A stretch of 39,037 nucleotides of DNA from Phycisphaerae bacterium (lineage in GTDB: Bacteria > Planctomycetota > Phycisphaerae > UBA1845 > UTPLA1): positions 1 to 39,037 of the forward strand of contig JAFGQA010000104.1 of the NCBI GenBank assembly GCA_016935885.1. The letters run 5' to 3'. A program made the position numbers and the translations under genes. This document shows positions 1-7,645 of the stretch, in pieces. Within the stretch, counting starts at the first letter, position 1. The number at the start of each line of letters is the position of its first letter. The notes below the pieces were generated by a model. That model did not search any database, was not told where the DNA came from, and saw nothing but the letters and a program-made list of their open reading frames with translations.

Positions 1-24
1 ATCACAGTTCATATCGACACTACA

Positions 25-44
25 GGCCCTCCCGGATGAGGGCC
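25..44. terminator. hairpin, terminator-like
   Basis: ggccctc (25-31) pairs perfectly with gagggcc (38-44) across a 6-nt loop. No T-run follows on either strand, so intrinsic termination is uncertain. It sits at the left edge, just before the first open frame. Confidence 0.35.
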
Positions 45-441
45 GATAGGACACATCAGAAAGGAAAACCACGCTAATCAATTACTCCCGCTGCTGAAGC
101 TTCATTTTGCGAACCGCAGCGATCGAGAGACGCTGAATCTTCTGAACGTCGCACCGGATGAGCTTACGCTGGAGCAGGTTAGTAGGATCAGGCGCCACCA
201 CGATTACGCCGAACGCTTGTACGTGATAACCGGCCTGTACAATCAGTCGAGCTTGCGGTGCCCGCACGTTCGGGATCGCATGCCGGAACTTTGTGAGTCA
301 TGTAAAGTATGCTCAGGGTACTTGCCAGATGAGAGGATCGGCGACGATTGCCCCGTGATGCAGAGACATGGTGACCTAATTCGGATTGCAGGCCGAGGAA
401 TCTCGGCAGGAGTGTCGGAATGCCAGAGCAGATCACAGTGA
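40..441 (+). CDS. small Cys-containing protein, start unresolved
   Basis: The frame is open from a TGA at 37-39 to a TGA at 439-441. The first usual start codon is a TTG at 217 with no ribosome site. The coding-like sequence clearly extends upstream, and an SD-like AAAGGAAA lies at 60-67, so the true start is either non-standard or lost. The second half has a C-x2-C-x2-C cluster plus two further Cys residues, and the first half is helical and charged. The 3' end overlaps the next gene by 22 nt, which suggests translational coupling. I do not recognise the family. Its position before a trypsin-co-occurring-type protein suggests an effector-associated or adaptor role; this is inference only. 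Confidence 0.4.
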   Translation, partial: GPIGHIRKENHANQLLPLLKLHFANRSDRETLNLLNVAPDELTLEQVSRIRRHHDYAERLYVITGLYNQSSLRCPHVRDRMPELCESCKVCSGYLPDERIGDDCPVMQRHGDLIRIAGRGISAGVSECQSRSQ

Positions 442-743
442 TTGTAGGTATGTCAGAGTCTGAAGGACGAGCGAGTTCCACAGGTACTCTCCATGCCAAA
501 GGCGGTAGACTAACGGAAATCGAGCTAGATACACAGAGAATCGCGGACGAAATGTCAAAGCTCTTGCGATGTGTTGAGGGCGTCGAGACTCCACAGGAAT
601 CACGGTTCGACATATCCGAGATTCAGTTCAATCTCGGGATAAGCGCGAAGGGGAAACTGGCAATCTTCTCCTGCGGTGCAGAGGCGGGGCTCGAAGCGGC
701 AATCAAAGTCACTATCAAACGGAGGGTGGCAGACGGCGATTGA
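420..743 (+). CDS. trypsin/peptidase-co-occurring domain protein (Trypco1/Pepco-like)
   Basis: A 107-residue protein starting at ATG 420 inside the end of the preceding frame. The N-terminal half has beta strands and a short helix (IELDTQRIADEMSKLL). The C-terminal half has the pattern I-x-E-I-x-F-x-L-G-I-S-A-x-G-K...A-E-A-G-L-E-A...K-V-T-I-K, close in form to the small Trypco1/Pepco domains that accompany trypsin-like proteases, NACHT and similar NTPases in bacterial conflict systems. No protease is visible next to it, but the left edge of the window cuts off its upstream context. The family call rests on pattern memory, not alignment. Confidence 0.55.
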   Translation: MPEQITVIVGMSESEGRASSTGTLHAKGGRLTEIELDTQRIADEMSKLLRCVEGVETPQESRFDISEIQFNLGISAKGKLAIFSCGAEAGLEAAIKVTIKRRVADGD

Positions 744-919
744 CCGACGGGGACGCCCATCCCACCCTTGTAGTACGCGGCGTCGGGGCCGCGTTGGGGG
801 AGCGAAATAGCCGCCCCGCGCGGGGTCGGTTACGATCGGCGGGATGTCCTCCGATCTCGCACAGCCCGGTCCGCGGCCGACGCCCGGCGATGAGCCGTTG
901 ATGCCGGGCGTGCGCGCCG

Positions 920-1219
920 GTGACCCTTCGCAGGCGAGACGCCCACGCTACCCTGAACGCCGAGCTTCCCATTGCCCTTGATGGATGGGGACGAATGGAA
1001 GTCGATTTGCTCTGCGCGGAGTTGCGTATCGCGATCGAGCTTGACGGCGGCCAACATCTGGATGACATTGAGGCCTGGCGCCGAGATCGGCGAAAGGACC
1101 TTCTCGTGCAGGAGAACGGCTGCCTCGTGCTCCGGTTCCTGGCCGGGGATGTGGGCAAACAGCTTGACGCGGTTCTGGACGCGATTCTGCGGGCGCTGGC
1201 GCACCGGCGGCGAGGTTGA
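920..1219 (+). CDS. DUF559/Vsr-like endonuclease domain protein, possibly N-truncated
   Basis: A 99-residue protein from GTG 920; an in-frame stop lies about 20 nt upstream. The sequence MEVDLLC...RIAIELDGGQH, then W-x-x-D-R-x-K-D, then V-L-R-F, matches the DUF559 nuclease fold (restriction-endonuclease-like, related to Vsr). The acidic residues of EVD and IELDG are the expected metal-binding positions, and the DRxKD helix and final LRF strand are present. The usual first helix and the R-x-x-T-x-x-E segment are missing, so this is a short or truncated member. It is the first of three closely spaced plus-strand genes. The role in DNA repair or restriction is inferred from family. Confidence 0.7.
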   Translation: MTLRRRDAHATLNAELPIALDGWGRMEVDLLCAELRIAIELDGGQHLDDIEAWRRDRRKDLLVQENGCLVLRFLAGDVGKQLDAVLDAILRALAHRRRG

Positions 1220-1276
1220 CGACCAGAGGGCGCTGCTCCGCGAACCGTCGGGCAGAGCAGGGTGAGGAGGAAGCGG

Positions 1277-1621
1277 ATGCCTGGAAAACGCAAGGCAACA
1301 AGCCGGCCGTCGATGAGCAAGGGACGGCTTGCCGCGCTCGTCGAGGAAGCGACCGTGGACTGCTACAACGAATCGGAAGCGGTTTGCGGCTTCTATACGA
1401 TGATCGAGGATCATCTGGAAGTCCCCTTTGCCACGGTTGTCCTGGGCGTTGATGTCGAAGTGACGCGTGTCGAGTTGACGCGGCAGGAGGAGATCGTCGC
1501 CGTTTGTGTGCGCGGCAAGCAGCGCCAGCTGATCCCGGTTTGCGATCTGCCCCTGCCGTCGCCACCGCCGGCGGGTGCGGAGTGGATCGAAGCCTACCGT
1601 TATTGGGCTGCTGGCGAGTGA
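1277..1621 (+). CDS. CcbP-like calcium-binding protein
   Basis: A 114-residue protein. ATG 1277 is chosen over the in-frame GTG 1262 because GAGGAGGAAG sits directly upstream at 1264-1273. Conserved features include an acidic N-terminal helix (EEATVDCYNESEAVCGFYTMIED), the strand L-G-V-D-V-E-V-T-R-V-E-L, an E-I-V-A-V-C-x-R-G-x-x-R-Q strand, and the C-terminal D-L-P-L-P-S-P-P-P-x-G-A-E-W-I-E-A-Y-R-x-W signature. That C-terminal box is typical of proteins annotated as calcium-binding (CcbP family). Calcium binding itself is only inferred from the family. It lies 57 nt after the nuclease gene and 12 nt before the next gene, so the three are probably an operon. Confidence 0.7.
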   Translation: MPGKRKATSRPSMSKGRLAALVEEATVDCYNESEAVCGFYTMIEDHLEVPFATVVLGVDVEVTRVELTRQEEIVAVCVRGKQRQLIPVCDLPLPSPPPAGAEWIEAYRYWAAGE

Positions 1622-1633
1622 AAGAGGAGAACC

Positions 1634-2800
1634 GTGAGCGAGTATCAGTATTACGAGTTCCAGGCGATTGACCGGCCACTGTCAGGGGATGACCAGCGAT
1701 GGCTCCGCGGACTTTCCACACGCGCCCAGATTACCACGACCAGCTTCATCAATGTCTACCATTGGGGCAACTTCCGTGGAAACCCAATCGAGATGATGGC
1801 GCGGTGTTTCGATGCATTTGTCTACGTCACGAACTGGGGCTATCGCCGGTTCATGGTCCGCCTGCCGCGTGGGTCATTCGACACAACGCACGCCAAGCAA
1901 TACTGCCATCGATACGGCGTCTCGTTGCTGAAGAAGAAGGGCTGCATCCTGCTCGACTTCGACTGCGACGAGGAGCCCGGAGAATGGGAGGATTGGGACG
2001 ACGGATCGGGGTGGATGGCGTCGTTGACGCCGCTGCGCGCCGATCTTCTCGACGGCGACTGGCGGTGCCTATATCTCGCGTGGCTCGCCGGAATCGAGAC
2101 TGACAGTCTGGCCGACAGCGCCAAGGAGCCCTCAGTGCCGTCGGGTTTGAAGGATCTGACGGCGCCGCTCCGGGCGCTCGTGGATTTCCTCAACATTGAC
2201 ACTGAACTCATCGAGGTCGCGGCCGAACGGAGCGATCCGCGCGCCGCCAATATGCCGTCCGCCAGTGCTTTGAAAAGCTGGATTCGCTCGCTCGCTACCA
2301 CGGAGAAGGATGAATGGCTGTTGAGAATCGCTCAGGGAGCCGAACCGAATCCACATCGGAGCTTGATGCGACGATTCAGAGAGGCGGCGCCAGATCGTAA
2401 CGCGCTGCCAGATGACGACGGCCACACACCGGGCAGAACAGTCGCCGAGTTCTCGGCAGCCTGGCAGCAGCGGCTCGAAGCCAAGCGCCGCCGCCTCGCA
2501 GAAGAGGTTGCGAAAGAACGCAAGCGCCGGGCACAGGCGGAAGCCCAGGCCCGGAAGGAACGCCTGGAAGACATCGTGGCGCGCGCCCCGGCGGCCTGGA
2601 AAGAGGTCTCTGCGTGGATCGCCAAGCGAACGCCGAAGGGATACGACCGCGCCGCTGGGTTGCTGGTAGACCTGAAGGACGCCGCTGCGCTCGCGAATTG
2701 CAGCGAGGAGTTCAACCAGCGACTCGGCGAGCTCAGCAGTCGCCACGCGGGCAAACCCAGCTTCATGCGCCGGCTTCGCGACGCCGGGCTTGTTGGGTAA
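1634..2800 (+). CDS. conserved protein of unknown function with C-terminal coiled coil
   Basis: A 388-residue protein from GTG 1634, with AGAGGAGAA immediately upstream. The N-terminal 160 residues form a globular, aromatic-rich domain beginning M-S-E-Y-Q-Y-Y-E-F-Q-A-I-D-R-P-L and containing L-S-T-R-A-Q-I-T...F-x-N-V-Y-H-W-G-x-F-x-G. I recall this opening as typical of a widespread uncharacterised bacterial family. An acidic stretch (DFDCDEEPGEWEDWDD) follows, then a helical part, then a strongly basic/acidic heptad-like region about residues 275-310 that should form a coiled coil. No catalytic motif is visible. It ends 185 nt before the tRNA, and its 3' part is overlapped on the other strand by the integrase frame. 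Confidence 0.75.
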   Translation: MSEYQYYEFQAIDRPLSGDDQRWLRGLSTRAQITTTSFINVYHWGNFRGNPIEMMARCFDAFVYVTNWGYRRFMVRLPRGSFDTTHAKQYCHRYGVSLLKKKGCILLDFDCDEEPGEWEDWDDGSGWMASLTPLRADLLDGDWRCLYLAWLAGIETDSLADSAKEPSVPSGLKDLTAPLRALVDFLNIDTELIEVAAERSDPRAANMPSASALKSWIRSLATTEKDEWLLRIAQGAEPNPHRSLMRRFREAAPDRNALPDDDGHTPGRTVAEFSAAWQQRLEAKRRRLAEEVAKERKRRAQAEAQARKERLEDIVARAPAAWKEVSAWIAKRTPKGYDRAAGLLVDLKDAAALANCSEEFNQRLGELSSRHAGKPSFMRRLRDAGLVG

Positions 2801-4479
2801 TCGCTCAATCTTCCAGGACGTAGTGTTCCCGAGACCCCGGTGGCCGCGAGGACTCGGCGTTTGGCTGGAGAATCGGCGACCGGTCGGGGATACTCCGCCG
2901 CCTCTGCCCGAACCCAGTTCCGCAGGGGCTTGACGAGTGATCGTGATTCTCGATAATCGTGTTGCATGGGCACGTTGCTCTGCCGCGGGCGTGATGCAGT
3001 GGTAGCATGCCAGCTTCCCAAGCTGGACGTCGAGGGTTCGAATCCCTTCGCCCGCTTTTCGGCAGGCGGTGTCAATCGATGCCGCCTGCTGTCGTAAGTG
3101 CCTTTCTTGCAGTGGTTTCCGGTCGACCCATCCGGCTTCCGACGGCCGTTCTTGCGGCCATTCGATGACTTCCGATGTCGATCGGTGGACCCCGTTCCAC
3201 CAAGAAAAACACCAAGCTGAGCACCAAGCTTTTCGCCCTCGGCCGAAGCCGTCTTGGCAGGCTTCGGACCGTCCATTTTGGGAAGGGCATGCAGGGCTGC
3301 CGCGGTATCCAACAGCTGTGGATCGCTGTACGTCCCGAGGGTGAGACGGATGTCGCTATGTCGCATCAAGGCCTGGGCGGTTCGCGGCGCGACGCCCGCC
3401 GACGCGAGATATGACGCCGTCGTGTGGCGGAGCGCGTGGACGTCGACAACCCGACCGTCGGCATCCTTGGCCGGGATGTTGGCCGCAACCAGATCCCGCT
3501 TGAAGATCCGATCGATGCCCGACGCCACGGTGAACACTCGGCCTTCACCGCCGACCGTCGCCTTCCAAGCTTTCAGATCGTCGACCAGGTCAGCCCGGAT
3601 GGGCAGCGCGGCCGAACGGGCGTTCTTGGCGATCTCCGCACGAACCTGGAGCAAAGGATTGGGGCCGTCCAGGTGCAGGTCCGACCATCGCAGGCTCGTC
3701 AACTCGCCCTTCCGCAGTCCGGTCAGAATCAGCGTCTTGTAAATCAGCGCCCGCTCGCGTCCCAGGAGAATCAGTTGATCGCAGACCTCGTCGCGGATCT
3801 TGGCGTTGAGCTGCCCCTTTCGTGGCCCGTGTCGAACCGTCATTGCTTCCTGTAGCGGCCGCTCAGCCGCAGCCGCAAGCAATCGACGAATCTCATCCTC
3901 GGTCAGCGCTCGCCGAACGCGGCGGGTGTCGCGCTTCTCATCGGTCTTGGTGAGCATGCCCAGCGGATCCACGGGCATCCGGCGATCACGTACGCACCAG
4001 CGAACGAAAGTTCTCAAACTGCCCATGTACGTGTTCACGGTCCGCGGTGACGTATTTTCCTGCAGCCGTTGAGCACACCAATCGCGTACGGGCTCCGCCT
4101 GGACATCCGCGAGGCGCTTGAACGAGCACTCGTCGACGACTCGTCGGAGTCGCCGCTTCGTTTCATACAGGTGCTTCGACGAGGCGCCGGCAACAATCAG
4201 GTGGCGTTCGTAGGCGTCGATGTGCGTATCGATGGGTAGGCGGAGCTTTTCGGTGAAGTCGAGGGACTCGGCGTCGATCACACCGGCGGCTTGGCGTTCC
4301 GCACTCCTCTCGAGCTCGGCGGCGCGTTGCAGGGTCGCTTTCTTGTCGCGGAATCCTGGCACCCGCTTCAGGTCGCCGTTCGCATCGCGGTATTCGATGT
4401 ACCACTTCTTGGTGTGATGTCGGACCTGCCGACCCTTCTCATCTCGCTTCGTGTACGTATGTCGAAACACCCGAGCCAT
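2332..4479 (-). CDS. tyrosine recombinase / integrase with read-through C-terminus
   Basis: The start is ATG at 4479 (MARVFRHTYT). Residues 80-165 form the SAM-like core-binding domain. The catalytic domain has R256 (GLRKGELTSLRW), K285, H348-x-x-R351 (HALRHTTA), H374 (MRHSD) and nucleophile Y384 (LGTYSD), so it should be active. The catalytic body ends near residue 400. The frame has no stop after that: residues about 476-499 are the antisense of tRNA-Gly (GFEPSTSSLGSWH), and the tail to 715 residues is antisense to the gene at 1634-2800. The natural C-terminus therefore probably lay in the pre-integration DNA. It promotes site-specific integration and excision at the tRNA. Confidence 0.85.
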   Translation of the reverse strand: MARVFRHTYTKRDEKGRQVRHHTKKWYIEYRDANGDLKRVPGFRDKKATLQRAAELERSAERQAAGVIDAESLDFTEKLRLPIDTHIDAYERHLIVAGASSKHLYETKRRLRRVVDECSFKRLADVQAEPVRDWCAQRLQENTSPRTVNTYMGSLRTFVRWCVRDRRMPVDPLGMLTKTDEKRDTRRVRRALTEDEIRRLLAAAAERPLQEAMTVRHGPRKGQLNAKIRDEVCDQLILLGRERALIYKTLILTGLRKGELTSLRWSDLHLDGPNPLLQVRAEIAKNARSAALPIRADLVDDLKAWKATVGGEGRVFTVASGIDRIFKRDLVAANIPAKDADGRVVDVHALRHTTASYLASAGVAPRTAQALMRHSDIRLTLGTYSDPQLLDTAAALHALPKMDGPKPAKTASAEGEKLGAQLGVFLGGTGSTDRHRKSSNGRKNGRRKPDGSTGNHCKKGTYDSRRHRLTPPAEKRAKGFEPSTSSLGSWHATTASRPRQSNVPMQHDYRESRSLVKPLRNWVRAEAAEYPRPVADSPAKRRVLAATGVSGTLRPGRLSDYPTSPASRSRRMKLGLPAWRLLSSPSRWLNSSLQFASAAASFRSTSNPAARSYPFGVRLAIHAETSFQAAGARATMSSRRSFRAWASACARRLRSFATSSARRRRLASSRCCQAAENSATVLPGVWPSSSGSALRSGAASLNRRIKLRCGFGSAP
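2930..2957 (+). promoter_or_regulatory. sigma70-like promoter of tRNA-Gly
   Basis: TTGACG (2930-2935), a 16-nt spacer, then GATAAT (2952-2957). The -10 box ends 27 nt before the mature 5' end of the tRNA. This is a clean bacterial housekeeping promoter and argues for a bacterial host chromosome. Confidence 0.65.
2985..3056 (+). tRNA. tRNA-Gly (anticodon CCC)
   Basis: Acceptor arms GCGGGCG (2985-2991) and CGCCCGC (3049-3055) pair perfectly. The anticodon stem CCAGC/GCTGG encloses the loop TTCCCAA, giving anticodon CCC for glycine codon GGG. The T arm GAGGG-TTCGAAT-CCCTT is canonical. CCA is not encoded: the discriminator T3056 is followed by TTTC. The 3' half is the probable attachment site of the adjacent integrase element, which lies immediately downstream. 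Confidence 0.95.
3062..3089. terminator. hairpin between tRNA and integrase
   Basis: gcaggcgg (3062-3069) pairs with ccgcctgc (3082-3089) over a 12-nt loop, five bases after the tRNA. No T-run follows on either strand. It may end tRNA transcription, or be an integrase arm-site structure. Confidence 0.35.
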
Positions 4480-4563
4480 CGTGGACTGCCTTTCAAGTTG
4501 CACCACTGCTTCGCGTTTCCCCGGCCAGCATAGCGCCCGCTGCCTGAGCGCGCAAGCCTCTTC

Positions 4564-4821
4564 TCAGTTGGCTCCCCTCCGTCTTTTCCGAAGCGTCTCC
4601 CATCGCTCGCGATCCGGACAGTCGGCTGCCAACCAAGCGGCGATCTCCTCAACACGCCAACGAACAGCGCCGCCGATCTTCACGGGTCGTGGGAGCTTTC
4701 CGGAACAGTCGAGCCGCCGGACAGTACGGAGCGAGAGCCCCAGGCGCTTAGCGAGCTCGAGGGCGCCGATGAGTAAGGGCTCTCCGTTGTCCCAGCTGCG
4801 CTCGTCATCCTCCTGAATCAT
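4564..4821 (-). CDS. excisionase-like / AlpA-type helix-turn-helix protein
   Basis: An 85-residue protein. ATG 4821 is chosen because a purine-rich GAGGGCGAAAG lies just upstream; in-frame codons reach further, to 4968, but encode low-complexity residues. The body contains a MerR/Xis-type winged HTH: A-L-E-L-A-K-R-L-G-L-S-L-R-T-V-R-R-L-D-C-S-G-K-L-P-R-P-V-K-I-G-G-A-V-R-W-R plus a recognition-wing helix E-E-I-A-A-W-L. This is the form of excisionase-family DNA-binding proteins next to integrases. It lies 84 nt upstream of the integrase on the same strand and probably acts as a recombination directionality factor or as an element regulator. Confidence 0.75.
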   Translation of the reverse strand: MIQEDDERSWDNGEPLLIGALELAKRLGLSLRTVRRLDCSGKLPRPVKIGGAVRWRVEEIAAWLAADCPDRERWETLRKRRRGAN

Positions 4822-4964
4822 CTTTCGCCCTCTGCCGGGGGCTGCGGGGATCGCCCCCGCATCGCTGCAAAGCTCATCTCTGCACCTCCTCCGTCTGAGG
4901 GGTTCGGAGCGATCAGGCCTCTCGTGCATGACAATATCTCTCACGGTGCTACCGCCCGTCCCAA

Positions 4965-6167
4965 TCAACGGCGCTGTTCTCCCGCCTCCCAGTCGTCAGC
5001 CAATGATTGGCGTACGTCATTCGGCAGGCGGGCGGCCGGCGCGCAGCATTCTGCCTCCTGCGAGGAAGTCTGCTGGCGGGCCAACGAGTTCACATGCGAC
5101 GACCCGCGGGCGCTTCTCTCGGACACTATGCTCTCACGCACGTCTCGCCAGCGCGACTGGTAACCCTCGAGTTGCTCGCGGCGGCGGATGACCTGCTCGA
5201 GCATCGTCGTCAGCGCGTCCGCGAATGCGCCGCTTCCCTCACCGCCGAACAGGCTGCTGTGCTCGTGCAGGAACGTGGCCAGAGACGTGCCAAGATCCTG
5301 GGCGAATACGCCGGCGGTCAGCTCGATCCTGACCTCCCGGCGGCGGCGACCGCGGCTGAAACACCCACCAAGGACACGCGTTTCGATTACGCGGTACGAG
5401 TACCGATAGCGACCAAAGAAGATGCGCATCTCCGGCATCAGCTCCGACGTGATGCGCTCCAACAGACGGACCGCTTGTGCTTCGCGGTTGGTCAGACGAC
5501 GCCGTTTCCCTTGCTGGGCCTCCCGGTCCGCGATGGAGCTGAGTTCGTCGTGGCGCCGCTTGGCGTCGATCACGCCGAACACGGTGAAGTAGTCCGGCAG
5601 CCGAATCCGCCCCTCCGCGTCCCATTGACTTTCGATGCTGGCGTAGGCAAGTCGTAGCGCGTCGCTCCAGGTAATGGAGTGCGCGTAGTAGCCCTCACCG
5701 AATACTTGTTTGGTAAGCGTTTTGTCCCACAGCGGCTCGCGTATGCACAGTCCCAGCCGTGCTACTTCCAGGAAAAGAGCGTGCCCCGCCGGCCAACAAT
5801 GCCTGCCGGACTCGAGGATCGCGCGCTGGCCTTCACAATCATCTCGGATTCCGCGCCCCACGAAAACCCGGTAGAAGGCGGGCAGGATTTGGTCCTCCAG
5901 CGTGCCCGATGCTCCGCATCGCGCCAGCCTGCACTCGAGCACAGCGTATTTCCTGTTGATGGTCAGCGCCACCGGGATGCCGGCGATGCGCCCGCATTTG
6001 CGGCCTTGGTAGACAGCGGTACCGTCAGTTCTCCTCACGCCGTGAATCGCAAACGCGTCGTCAGGTGAGGCCCACAGTCGGGTGCCGACAACAGCATCCC
6101 TCCGTCGGAGTCGGGGGCCGCCGGCACTTCCGCTTTTGCCAGCACCACCTGTTGATGTTGCCTTCAT
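4965..6167 (-). CDS. unknown 400-residue protein with degenerate HEx(n)-like motif
   Basis: The start is ATG 6167 with GAGGAGATGCG directly upstream. The protein is soluble and mixed alpha/beta. Residues 150-270 contain conserved-looking segments (EGYYAHSITWSDALRLAY; LPDYFTVFGVIDAKRRHDEL). Residues 275-330 carry the strand VRIELT, then a helix with F-L-H-E-H-S-S-L-F-G-G-E-G-S-G-A-F-A-D-A-L-T. That segment resembles the C-terminal box I recall beside GHKL-type ATPase domains in accessory loci, and superficially a metalloprotease helix, but it is HEHSS rather than HExxH. No ATPase domain is present. It sits between the small beta-protein gene and the excisionase. Function is not assigned. Confidence 0.6.
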   Translation of the reverse strand: MKATSTGGAGKSGSAGGPRLRRRDAVVGTRLWASPDDAFAIHGVRRTDGTAVYQGRKCGRIAGIPVALTINRKYAVLECRLARCGASGTLEDQILPAFYRVFVGRGIRDDCEGQRAILESGRHCWPAGHALFLEVARLGLCIREPLWDKTLTKQVFGEGYYAHSITWSDALRLAYASIESQWDAEGRIRLPDYFTVFGVIDAKRRHDELSSIADREAQQGKRRRLTNREAQAVRLLERITSELMPEMRIFFGRYRYSYRVIETRVLGGCFSRGRRRREVRIELTAGVFAQDLGTSLATFLHEHSSLFGGEGSGAFADALTTMLEQVIRRREQLEGYQSRWRDVRESIVSERSARGSSHVNSLARQQTSSQEAECCAPAARLPNDVRQSLADDWEAGEQRR

Positions 6168-6247
6168 CGCATCTCCTCACAAATCCGCGTCGGCTATCGT
6201 TCCGTCTGCGCATCCACGCCGGCGCCCTTGCCGTAGATCTCAGCGGT

Positions 6248-6469
6248 TCACGCGTTCTCGAAGATCCACGTGTGGGCCATATCAAGCACCTTCGCGACGA
6301 CGGGGAGATCATCGCGGCCGAAGCTGTCAGATTCTTTCCACTCCTCGCCATCCTTATAGAGCCGGCGGACCTGCACGCTGTGGCGGACGCCGTGTTCGGC
6401 GTTGTTGGACCAGAAGATAGCCTTGATTCTCCCGAGTCGGATTTCGTGAACGGGTTGCGGTTTTGACAT
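6248..6469 (-). CDS. small conserved beta-rich protein, paralogue of 19195-19461
   Basis: A 73-residue protein. ATG 6469 has GGAGGTGC eight bases upstream; the longer in-frame start at 6526 has no such site. The pattern is I-R-x-G-x-I-x-A-x-x-W-x-N...G-V-R-H-S-V-x-x-x-R-L-Y-K-D...W-K-x-S-D-S-F-x-R-D-D-L-x-x-x-A-K-V-L-x-x-A-H-x-W-I. Four or five strands then one C-terminal helix are predicted, reminiscent of PC4/YdbC-like ssDNA-binding proteins; that parallel is inference only. The same pattern recurs in the 88-residue protein at 19195. It is at the downstream end of the signalling array. Confidence 0.7.
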   Translation of the reverse strand: MSKPQPVHEIRLGRIKAIFWSNNAEHGVRHSVQVRRLYKDGEEWKESDSFGRDDLPVVAKVLDMAHTWIFENA

Positions 6470-6509
6470 GACAAGCACCTCCACAGTTTGGGCCTCGTGT
6501 TTTGTGTCC

Positions 6510-6809
6510 TTATAGGTCACACACAACTATCCATACCAGCAGATACCGAACGGCGACGGCGCCACCGATGACGCATAGCCATGGCGCCCACGAAGGCACG
6601 GCCCGATCTCGCCGAGAAGCGAGATAACGAGCCAATGCCTGCGGGATGGGATCGGTAATGGGTCGAAGACCGGCAGCGACGCGACTGGGCCATTCACCTG
6701 TCATGCGTCCCAAAGCGAGACGCATACAGGCGAGAAATACGAACACGTCAAGCAGCCACACGGCCAGCACCAATGGGGCGGCGATGATGTTGGAGGTGTG
6801 GATGATCAT
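6510..6809 (-). CDS. small membrane protein (YggT-like topology)
   Basis: A 99-residue protein from ATG 6809 with TAGGAGC upstream, starting 9 nt after the VWA stop codon. There are two hydrophobic segments (about residues 8-30 and 77-96) separated by a basic, proline-containing loop with R-P-I-T-D-P-I-P-Q-A-L-A-R-Y-L. The arrangement is like half of a YggT-type protein. It is likely a membrane partner or anchor of the kinase/phosphatase/VWA set. Confidence 0.6.
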   Translation of the reverse strand: MIIHTSNIIAAPLVLAVWLLDVFVFLACMRLALGRMTGEWPSRVAAGLRPITDPIPQALARYLASRRDRAVPSWAPWLCVIGGAVAVRYLLVWIVVCDL

Positions 6810-6818
6810 CGAAAGCTC

Positions 6819-7634
6819 CTACACGCCCACCTTGGTCTTGCCAGCCAGACGCGTGTAGTGGTCAACAAGCGTCCTCTGGTCCTTGATGAAGCGATAATGC
6901 AGTTCGCCATCGATGAAAGATGCTACCTTGCGAAGGAGCTTCTCGTTCACGTGGTTCGGTGTTGGGCCGATACCGATCACGTCGATGACGACACCGCGCC
7001 CTTTGAGATCCTCGGCCGTGGCGAGGGGTTCGCCGCCGTGGCCGTCGGTTAACAAAATGACCCGGCGGACGACGTCCTGCCGGCCCCAGTCGAACAGATC
7101 ACGGGCGGCCTTCAAGCCTGCGTTTATGTCAGTGCCGCCGCCCGCGGTGAGCGTCTGCAGCACCTCGAGCATCTGACGCTTGTGCGTTGACAGCGGTGAA
7201 ATCGGTAGCAGCACTTGGGCGGCGTGATTAAACGCGACCAGGCCGATCTCGTCGGCGGGGTCGATTCGTTCCTTGGATATGATCATGTTGGAGCACGCAC
7301 GCTGCGTGGCGACGAGCTTCGTCATCAGGTCTCTGAACTTCTCCCCCATGCTGCCAGAGTGATCCACGACGTGAGTAGAGTGTTCGCGCTGGCCGCCCAT
7401 GACCGGCTGCACCGCGGAGCGGCTGAACACGGAATCATCTGGTTCGACGCGGATGCCAGGTGTGAACATCGATGGCGACCAGGGCGGATCCTGTGTCGCG
7501 GGAAGCGCTGTGACCGCAACGGGAGCGACGACGGTGTGCCCTTGATCAAAACCGGGGCCTGCCGCTGCGCCGCAGGAGTGACAAAAGCGCGCGCCGCTCG
7601 GCAGGATATCCTTGCATCTTTTGCATTGGTTCAT
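6819..7634 (-). CDS. VWA-domain protein with N-terminal zinc ribbon (TerY-like)
   Basis: A 271-residue protein from ATG 7634, preceded by AGGAGCTACC. Residues 4-21 are a zinc ribbon (C-x2-C ... C-x2-C). A proline-rich linker follows, then a VWA domain about 85-265. The metal-ion-dependent adhesion site is complete: D91-H-S93-G-S95, T168 in GGGTDINAGL, and D197 in LLTDGHGGE. In TerY-P triads a VWA protein of this kind works with a PP2C phosphatase and a Ser/Thr kinase; all three are in this array. It lies 11 nt downstream of the kinase gene. The probable role is metal-dependent scaffolding or sensing, regulated by phosphorylation. Confidence 0.9.
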   Translation of the reverse strand: MNQCKRCKDILPSGARFCHSCGAAAGPGFDQGHTVVAPVAVTALPATQDPPWSPSMFTPGIRVEPDDSVFSRSAVQPVMGGQREHSTHVVDHSGSMGEKFRDLMTKLVATQRACSNMIISKERIDPADEIGLVAFNHAAQVLLPISPLSTHKRQMLEVLQTLTAGGGTDINAGLKAARDLFDWGRQDVVRRVILLTDGHGGEPLATAEDLKGRGVVIDVIGIGPTPNHVNEKLLRKVASFIDGELHYRFIKDQRTLVDHYTRLAGKTKVGV

Positions 7635-7645
7635 TGGTAGCTCCT

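Noticed and set aside
1472..1482. gagttgacgcg as another origin motif copy
   Set aside because: Inside a coding region and lacks the full 15-nt match; likely chance. The same applies to gttgacgcgt at 21878.
948..1721. Long minus-strand frame
   Set aside because: Arg/Pro/Ser-rich shadow antisense to the nuclease and CcbP-like genes; no ribosome site.
2985..3056. GFEPSTSSLGSWH peptide as a conserved protein motif
   Set aside because: It is the antisense translation of tRNA-Gly, not a selected domain.
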